Shown one piece after another: positions 33,710 to 39,084 of a stretch of 41,384 nucleotides of DNA. The DNA is taken from contig CBDCEE010000001.1 of assembly GCA_965215705.1 (NCBI GenBank), forward strand, positions 1 to 41,384, read 5' to 3'. The notes below the pieces were generated by a model. The model ran no database searches and had not been told where the DNA came from. It saw nothing but the letters and a program-made list of their open reading frames with translations. Every line of letters begins with the position of its first letter. The stretch's first letter is position 1. A program made the position numbers and the translations under genes. This DNA is from JAAXPZ01 sp965215705. Lineage in GTDB: Bacteria; Campylobacterota; Campylobacteria; Campylobacterales; Sulfurovaceae.

Positions 33710-34547
33710 CTTCACTCCTTTTTGCTTTTTTACCGCCGCCCGCTCGGTACATCAGTGTTGGCATTTTTCTATTTCCCATTTTTTTCATCAACTTTCTCAA
33801 CTCTTTCTGACTCATCTTTTTTTCTTTTTCTTGTTTTGCTTGGGTAGGATTTTTCTCTCCCTCTTTTTTCCCAGACTTGTCTTTAGACTGTTTATTTTGT
33901 TTCTCCTTATTGTCCTTCTTCTCTCCTCTTTTTTCGTCCTTTTCCTTAGGTTTACTCTGCTTCTCTTGCTTGGGTTTATCTTTTTGTTTCTCTTTCTGTT
34001 TATCCTGCTTATTCTTATTCTTTTTTTTCTGTTTATTTTGCTTATTTTTTTTATTCTTCTTGTTCTTTTTATTCTTTTTTTTGTCTTTTTTCTTCTTTTT
34101 TTTCTGTTGCTTCTTCTGCTTTTCTTTCTTCTCTTTCTGTTTTTTCTGTTTTTTTGCCAATGCTAGATTATATCTTGTATCTCTATCCTCTCCATGTTTC
34201 AATGCCTCTTCATATGCCTTGATCGCATGGTTAAATTTATTCTGTTTAAAATAGACATTCCCCAAGTTATGTAATCGCTGTAACTCATCTACCCCTTTAC
34301 CTTTGGCTCGCTTATACGTTTTAGCTGCCTTCTCAAACTGTTTAGCTTTATAGTAGGCATTTCCTAAGTCATAGTTACGTGTTGCTAGCTCTTTTTGAAG
34401 CTTCTTGTAAAGTTTACTGCTCTGATTGTAGTCTTTTGCTTCATAGGCATTTTTGGCAGCATCAATTGTCTTAAAGTCTGTGATACCTGCATGGAGAAAA
34501 ATGAAAAATGAAAAATGAAAAATGAAAAATCGTACTACTATTTTCAT
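33693..34547 (-). CDS. batC: BatC-like TPR protein with lysine-rich tail
   Basis: The 284-residue protein starts with a hydrophobic signal segment rich in Phe and Ile (residues about 6-19), encoded by five tandem 7-bp repeats. TPR helices follow at about 27-128 (YNQSSKLYKKL, DLGNAYYKAKQFEKAAKTY, NLGNVYFKQNKFNHAIKAYE). About 130 residues of extreme Lys/Gln/Glu/Asn composition come next, and a short conserved-looking end includes RKLMKKMGNRKMPTLMYRAG. It would sit in the periplasm with BatA/B/D if exported. AAAGGAGG within the end of batB gives a strong ribosome site, and the genes share ATGA, so translation is coupled. Read backwards, the lysine tract makes spurious long Phe/Leu frames. Confidence 0.87.
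   Translation of the reverse strand: MKIVVRFFIFHFSFFIFLHAGITDFKTIDAAKNAYEAKDYNQSSKLYKKLQKELATRNYDLGNAYYKAKQFEKAAKTYKRAKGKGVDELQRLHNLGNVYFKQNKFNHAIKAYEEALKHGEDRDTRYNLALAKKQKKQKEKKEKQKKQQKKKKKKDKKKNKKNKKNKKNKQNKQKKKNKNKQDKQKEKQKDKPKQEKQSKPKEKDEKRGEKKDNKEKQNKQSKDKSGKKEGEKNPTQAKQEKEKKMSQKELRKLMKKMGNRKMPTLMYRAGGGKKAKRSEDVNPW
34496..34530. repeat. Five tandem heptamers (GAAAAAT) in the batC signal-peptide codons
   Basis: Five perfect copies of the 7-bp unit GAAAAAT (plus strand) occupy codons of the batC hydrophobic leader, starting 17 bp after the start codon. Gain or loss of one unit shifts the frame, while a change of three adds or removes seven residues. The encoded leader shows the matching seven-residue periodicity (FFIFHFS, then FFIF). 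Confidence 0.95.
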
Positions 34548-35533
34548 TGTTTACCTCCTTTTTTATAACGCCGGCGGCGAGGTAGAGAGCTTAACCCGAT
34601 CAGAAGCAACAATACCGAGAGCATAAGCGGATAAATGAAAAATTCTATCCGCTCTTTGATCTTGATATCACCCTGTTTTTTATCATGGAATTTTGCCCGC
34701 ATGATCCCTACCAGTTTTTTAATATCATCATTGCCATTACCTGCGATCACAAATGCACCACCACTCTGTAAAGCAATCTCTCCAAGATCTTTATTGATCT
34801 GTGAAATAGCGATCGAGCCATCTTTGGTCTTCAAGGGTTTACCTTTTTCATTCAATACCGGTGCACCTCGTTCTGTACCTACCAAGATCGCATAGAGTGT
34901 GATCTTCTCCTCTTTCAGAATCTGAGCAAAACCCTCCAGTGCTTCTTTATCTCCGCCATCACTGACAACAATCAGAATCTTTGGCTTCTTCTTCTCTAAC
35001 ATTTTAGCAGCCAATACTCCCAATGCGGTAAAATCTGTCGATGCCATATTGATATAGCTTTCATTGACCCCTTCTACAATCTGCTCCAATGTAGACTTGT
35101 CACTGGTAAAAGGTGCCAGCATAAAGGACACATGTGCAAACGCAGTCAATCCCACTTCATCTGTAGGCATCTCATCTAACAAACCTATCAATTTACGTTT
35201 GGCAAACTCCAATCTGTTTGGATAGATGTCGCGGCTACGCATAGAGCCTGAGATATCGATCGATGCCATCAGGCTAAGCCCCTGGATTGAAACAGTTTTC
35301 TCACCTTTCTCTATCACGGGCCGGGCAAGTGCAACCACCATAAAAAAGATCGCTGTAAAGATCACCAGGTTACGTATCTTCACAGGCAAGGCATCACTAT
35401 CCACCCTTAGTCTCTCTAAAACCTTCTCATCAAATACTCTGGCGATCTTCTCTTTGTTGGTAAGTACCAGAAACACAAAGAGTATAAAAGGCACAATCAT
35501 GATCCAGAAAAAATAGGGGTAGACAAAACTCAT
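34544..35533 (-). CDS. batB: BatB, VWA-domain membrane protein
   Basis: The 329-residue protein has N-terminal transmembrane segments (about 8-25 and 55-72), a von Willebrand A domain with the metal-site motif DISGSMRS (MIDAS) near residue 93, VVSDGGDKE later in the domain, and a C-terminal transmembrane helix (FIYPLMLSVLLLLIGL). The VWA domain should face the periplasm or cytoplasm between the helices and bind a partner through a metal ion. It overlaps batA and batC by 4 bp each, so the three are translated as a coupled block. Confidence 0.93.
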   Translation of the reverse strand: MSFVYPYFFWIMIVPFILFVFLVLTNKEKIARVFDEKVLERLRVDSDALPVKIRNLVIFTAIFFMVVALARPVIEKGEKTVSIQGLSLMASIDISGSMRSRDIYPNRLEFAKRKLIGLLDEMPTDEVGLTAFAHVSFMLAPFTSDKSTLEQIVEGVNESYINMASTDFTALGVLAAKMLEKKKPKILIVVSDGGDKEALEGFAQILKEEKITLYAILVGTERGAPVLNEKGKPLKTKDGSIAISQINKDLGEIALQSGGAFVIAGNGNDDIKKLVGIMRAKFHDKKQGDIKIKERIEFFIYPLMLSVLLLLIGLSSLPRRRRYKKGGKQ

Positions 35534-36453
35534 GACTCTATCCCCCTTGCAGTTCTAAAATAGAGGAACAACAATAGCGATATGATCGCTGCAAAAAGTG
35601 GATAAATATAGAGATAGGTATGCTGTACGATCTTTTTACTTTTGATCTTTGTCGCTTCAAGTTTATCGATCTCGGTATAGATCTTTTGCAATGCTTCTTT
35701 GGTGTTAGCAGCAAAAAACTCTCCTTTGCCTGCACGTGCTAATTTTCGGAGGTATCTCGCATCAAAATCACGATAATTTCCAATTCCTATCGTATAGAGA
35801 CGGATATCACTTTTCTGTATCACCCCCAAGATATCTTCCAGTGATATCTTGCTCATATTTTCTATCCCATCCGTGAGAAGGATAGCGATCTTGCTCTTGG
35901 CATCACTTTTAGAGAGGATACTATATGTCTGCAACAGTGCATCATTGATCGCAGTTTTTCTTCCTGCGATACCCAGCTCCTGCATTTTTACAATATCCTG
36001 CAAGAAAGTATTTTCAAAAGTCAGAGGAGATGCCACAAATGCTACATCAGCAAAGGTGATCAATCCCAATCTATCTTTTCTTCTCTTCTCTATAAAATCC
36101 CATACGACCTCTTTAACCACTGCAAACTTATTTTTCATAGGATCACGTATATCAAAGCCTCTTTGATTCATAGAGCCACTTGAGTCAATGACCAACATGA
36201 TATCTCTACCCTTCTTTTTCGTATCCTTATAGGACTTTGTCATCACCGGAGAGGAAAGTGCCAGTAGCAAGCTGACAATACCAAACCATTTCAGTAGATC
36301 CAATAGTCTACTCTTTGATCCCTGCGAAACCAAGAGATTATGTATATGCGGGAAGTATATCGCTGTAGCCCTGGCAGCACAGTATCTGGTACAGATCCAA
36401 AAAATCAATATCAATACAAGAGCATAAGGATATTGAAGACTAAACTGACTCAT
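35530..36453 (-). CDS. batA: BatA, VWA-domain membrane protein
   Basis: The 307-residue protein shares BatB's layout: two N-terminal hydrophobic segments, a VWA domain with MIDAS motif VIDSSGSMNQ near residue 90 and LLTDGIENMSK, and a C-terminal transmembrane helix (YIYPLFAAIISLLLFLYF). BatA and BatB are probably paralogues that form a complex. In Bacteroides the operon was linked to oxygen tolerance, but the molecular function is unclear. It overlaps the upstream DUF4381-like gene by 14 bp. Confidence 0.93.
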   Translation of the reverse strand: MSQFSLQYPYALVLILIFWICTRYCAARATAIYFPHIHNLLVSQGSKSRLLDLLKWFGIVSLLLALSSPVMTKSYKDTKKKGRDIMLVIDSSGSMNQRGFDIRDPMKNKFAVVKEVVWDFIEKRRKDRLGLITFADVAFVASPLTFENTFLQDIVKMQELGIAGRKTAINDALLQTYSILSKSDAKSKIAILLTDGIENMSKISLEDILGVIQKSDIRLYTIGIGNYRDFDARYLRKLARAGKGEFFAANTKEALQKIYTEIDKLEATKIKSKKIVQHTYLYIYPLFAAIISLLLFLYFRTARGIES

Positions 36454-36844
36454 TACATATCCTCCTGTAAAGTTCGAACTGTCCTATGGTCTCATCATCC
36501 ACTCTCTGTGTCTCTTTTTTATACTTATACCTCTCTAATAGAGGCAGAAGCTGAGAAAAGAGTACTTCTCTCCTCTCATCTGTTACCAGGAGTCGACCAT
36601 AATGTGTTGCTTTGTATGCTGCTTTTTTGGGACTACTCCAATCTATGGTATTCAATACCTCTAGGTACTCTTTTTCTCTATGAACCTTTTGAATTATTTT
36701 GAACTTTTGGTAGAGAAAATACCCGATAATAATGACTGCCAATAACCCTAACAATATCAATCCCCAATAGAGGTAGAATGAGCTATCTTCTATCTCTACT
36801 AGAGGCTTAATATCTCTGAGTTGCATGGTTGCATTCGGCTCCAT
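36440..36844 (-). CDS. DUF4381-like small membrane protein of the bat operon
   Basis: The 134-residue protein has one transmembrane helix (about residues 26-46, YWGLILLGLLAVIIIGYFLY) and a basic cytoplasmic domain with YLEVLNTIDWSSPKKAAY and a C-terminal helical part. Small proteins of this type normally lie between the DUF58 gene and batA, as here; the domain name is given by position and layout. Its ATG overlaps the DUF58 stop by one base (TAATG). The function is unknown; it may anchor the MoxR/DUF58 module to the VWA proteins. Confidence 0.75.
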   Translation of the reverse strand: MEPNATMQLRDIKPLVEIEDSSFYLYWGLILLGLLAVIIIGYFLYQKFKIIQKVHREKEYLEVLNTIDWSSPKKAAYKATHYGRLLVTDERREVLFSQLLPLLERYKYKKETQRVDDETIGQFELYRRICNESV

Positions 36845-37677
36845 TATCGCATCCTTTGCATAATCTTAATAATCGGATCCTCATCCGTAAAAAGCTTGAC
36901 ATGCCTGATACCATGCTCTCTAAACTGCTGATAGAGCTTCTGGTCATTCTCTTTCAAGGCTTTTTGGTATGCATGGATCGTGGCACTGTTGATATCTCCT
37001 TCATAGCTACTTCCATTTTCAGTATCTACCAGTCTCAAATAGCCAAGTTCTGAAGGGTCTTCTTCGAACCTGTCTCGAACCATCAAAATAAAAACATCAT
37101 GCTTTTTTGCCAGGAGTCTCAAGTCTATATCCCCTACAAAATCTGATATCAAAAAAAGAAGAGACTTCTTTTTAACTCGACGGTAGAGGGCATCTACCCA
37201 CCCTGCAAAATCTCCTTTTTTCCCAAGAGGATCAAATGAGGCAGCATACTCTGTCTCTTTACTCACAGCAAAAAGCTTTTTGGAGGGTTTACTATGATGG
37301 TATAGTCTGTCTGCAAAATTCAGATAACTGAAGAGATCACTGTTACGTACTGCAGAAAAACCCAAGATAGCTACTACCTCTGCAATATAATCACTCTTTT
37401 GTCTTGCTGTTCCAAAATAGGTCGAGCCGTTGAGCATCGTTGAGATCACTACATTGAGTTCACGCTCTTCACGATACACTTTGACATAGGGCTTGCCTAA
37501 CTTTGCTGTGGTCTTCCAGTCTATTTTGCGAATATCATCTCCATAGATATACTCTCTGAGCTCTGCAAACTCAAAGCCCTCTCCATGAAAGAGAGAAGCA
37601 TTGTTCCCAAGCATATCACCAAAGACCTGTTTTTTGGTCTTGAGAATAATCTTTTTAGTTGCACTTTTCATAGACAT
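36844..37677 (-). CDS. DUF58 domain protein
   Basis: The 277-residue soluble protein shows the DUF58 core: FHGEGFEFAELREYIYGDDIRKIDWKTTAKLGKPYVK near the N-terminus (given in pieces: GEGFEFAELREY, GDDIRKIDW) and a VWA-like C-terminal fold with LLFLISDFVGD. DUF58 proteins are regularly paired with MoxR ATPases. It lies 24 bp after moxR and touches the next gene. Confidence 0.93.
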   Translation of the reverse strand: MSMKSATKKIILKTKKQVFGDMLGNNASLFHGEGFEFAELREYIYGDDIRKIDWKTTAKLGKPYVKVYREERELNVVISTMLNGSTYFGTARQKSDYIAEVVAILGFSAVRNSDLFSYLNFADRLYHHSKPSKKLFAVSKETEYAASFDPLGKKGDFAGWVDALYRRVKKKSLLFLISDFVGDIDLRLLAKKHDVFILMVRDRFEEDPSELGYLRLVDTENGSSYEGDINSATIHAYQKALKENDQKLYQQFREHGIRHVKLFTDEDPIIKIMQRMR

Positions 37678-37701
37678 CTCACTATTGGATCTCGTAAAGG
37701 A

Positions 37702-38646
37702 TTATGGAATAGGGACTGCACCCAATACCTTCTCAACAATAAAGTCCTGATCAATCCCCTCTGCCTGCGCTTCATAGCTCATAATGATACGGTGTCTGAG
37801 TATCTCTTTGGCTATATAGGCGATCTCTACTGGAGAGACATAATCTTGTCCTTTGAGATAGGCAATAGCTCGGCTGGCTTTATACATATCTATACTGGCT
37901 CTGGGACTGGCACCGAACTCTATGTAGCTTTTGATCTCATCGATCCCATACTTTTCCGGTTCTCGGGTAGCAAAGATGAGCTCTACAATATATTTTTCAA
38001 TCTCCTCATCCAGATGTACTTGCATAGCTTCATTCCTGATACGCTCAAGGTCCTCTGCTGTAGCAACCTGCTCAATCGTACCAAAACTATTGTTCGCAGC
38101 TCTTCTAGCAATCTCCAGCTCTTCTTCACGGGTATTGTAACCCACCACTACCTTCATCATAAATCGGTCGAGTTGTGCCTCTGGCAACTCATAAGCACCC
38201 TCTTGTTCTACAGGGTTTTGTGTTGCCATAGTGAGGAAAGGTAGATCTAAATGGAAAGTCTCATCGCCTATAGTCACTTGACGCTCTTGCATCACTTCCA
38301 GTAATGCAGATTGTACTTTGGCAGGCGCACGGTTGATCTCATCTGCTAATAAGAGATTGGTAAATACAGGACCTTTTTTGATCTTGAATGTATTGTTGGA
38401 GGGATCATAAATCTCTGTACCGATAATATCTGAGGGAAGTAGATCCGGTGTAAACTGCACCCTCTTGAAATCTAAACCAAGGGTTTTGGCAAGTGCATTG
38501 ACAGTAGTGGTCTTTGCAAGTCCCGGTACACCTTCTAGCAGTATGTGTCCACGACATAGAAGACCGGCAAGTAAGCTCTCGATCATCTTATCCTGACCGA
38601 CAACGACTTTACTAATCTCCTCTTTGATTCTTTTGATTGCTTCCAA
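37702..38646 (-). CDS. moxR: MoxR-type AAA+ ATPase
   Basis: The protein is about 314 residues, a chaperone-like ATPase. Walker A is GVPGLAKTT, Walker B is LLADEINRAP, sensor 1 is TQNPVEQEG and the arginine region is LDRFMMK. The C-terminal lid contains GASPRASIDMYKASRA. I infer a TTG start at 38646: the conserved helix AIKRIKEEISKVVVGQ begins just after it, and GAGGAG lies 7 bases upstream; the in-frame ATG at 38691 would add 15 unusual residues and lacks a ribosome site. It is the first gene of the bat operon, and its ribosome site can be hidden in a leader hairpin (38651-38683). The family works with VWA proteins to insert cofactors or remodel complexes. Confidence 0.95.
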   Translation of the reverse strand: MEAIKRIKEEISKVVVGQDKMIESLLAGLLCRGHILLEGVPGLAKTTTVNALAKTLGLDFKRVQFTPDLLPSDIIGTEIYDPSNNTFKIKKGPVFTNLLLADEINRAPAKVQSALLEVMQERQVTIGDETFHLDLPFLTMATQNPVEQEGAYELPEAQLDRFMMKVVVGYNTREEELEIARRAANNSFGTIEQVATAEDLERIRNEAMQVHLDEEIEKYIVELIFATREPEKYGIDEIKSYIEFGASPRASIDMYKASRAIAYLKGQDYVSPVEIAYIAKEILRHRIIMSYEAQAEGIDQDFIVEKVLGAVPIP

Positions 38647-38650
38647 TACG

Positions 38651-38718
38651 CACTCCTCTTTTCGAGATATTCTAAGAGGAGTGTACCCCAATGAGTTTAA
38701 CTAAGTGTTAACACTCCT
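38651..38718 (-). promoter_or_regulatory. moxR leader with Shine-Dalgarno-hiding hairpin and alternative pairing
   Basis: In the transcript, segment 2 (38684-38674, ACACTCCTCTT) pairs perfectly over 10 bp with segment 3 (38660-38651, AAGAGGAGTG), which contains the moxR ribosome site; the loop is 13 bases. Segment 1 (38718-38711, AGGAGTGT), overlapping the stop codon of the upstream lipoprotein gene, can pair over 8 bp with the same part of segment 2, which would free the ribosome site. Segment 1 is also half of a 12-bp palindrome, AGTGTTAACACT (38704-38715). No T-run follows the hairpin, so control of translation is more likely than termination. Confidence 0.6.
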
Positions 38719-39013
38719 AGCGACATCTACGATAGCCAGATCTCCATCCATTTCGGTAGCTTCGAAAGTTTCTCCAGTTGTAGCTACTCTTGTACCATCG
38801 CCCTCTGGCACTGGAACATCCGTTTCTATATCCAGTATTATAATAACTTCTGCTATATCGAGGTCTACTGCTTTCATTGGCAATCACTGTTGTACCTACA
38901 CCTACAGCTGCTCCTGTTGCAAGACCTCTTTCAAAATCTGTACATCCAGTCATACTAAAGCCAGCCAATACCATTGAACCAATGATGGCTACTTTTATCA
39001 ACATCTTCTTCAT
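38717..39013 (-). CDS. Small cationic lipoprotein
   Basis: The 98-residue protein has a lipoprotein signal peptide ending in lipobox MTGC. A glycine-rich hydrophobic stretch follows (GLATGAAVGVGTTVI), then a mature part rich in Arg, Tyr, Ser and Gly with the repeated pattern Y-GYRNGCSSARG and YRNGWRSGYRRC. The two Cys in the tail may form a disulfide. I know the GYxxGC/GWxxGY pattern from small exported proteins of unknown function. AAGGAGA precedes the ATG. It lies just upstream of moxR, and its stop codon is part of the leader switch. A different frame over the last half (38701-38883) is rejected. Confidence 0.78.
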   Translation of the reverse strand: MKKMLIKVAIIGSMVLAGFSMTGCTDFERGLATGAAVGVGTTVIANESSRPRYSRSYYNTGYRNGCSSARGRWYKSSYNWRNFRSYRNGWRSGYRRCR

Positions 39014-39041
39014 TTTTTATCTCCTTCTATTTTGATTCCCT

Positions 39042-39047
39042 ATTATA
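39042..39047 (-). promoter_or_regulatory. Promoter -10 of the small lipoprotein gene
   Basis: Read on the minus strand, ATGGTATAAT contains a perfect -10 box with an extended TGG, 28 bp before the lipoprotein start. A TTGACA sits only 11 bp upstream of the -10, too close to be its -35, so the extended -10 probably carries recognition. It may also serve moxR and the bat genes. Confidence 0.55.
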
Positions 39048-39084
39048 CCATAGCATTGTGTCAAAATTATGTCAATAAATAAAA

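Noticed and set aside
33489..34166. Long plus-strand frame rich in Phe and Leu that looks like a multi-pass membrane protein
   Set aside because: It is the complement of the BatC lysine-rich tract (AAG/AAA read backwards gives Leu/Phe) and runs over the overlap of batC and batD.
38701..38883. Minus-strand frame giving an acidic 60-residue peptide
   Set aside because: It overlaps the lipoprotein gene in another frame. The lipoprotein frame has a clear signal peptide, lipobox, ribosome site and a recognisable Gly/Tyr/Cys pattern through its end.
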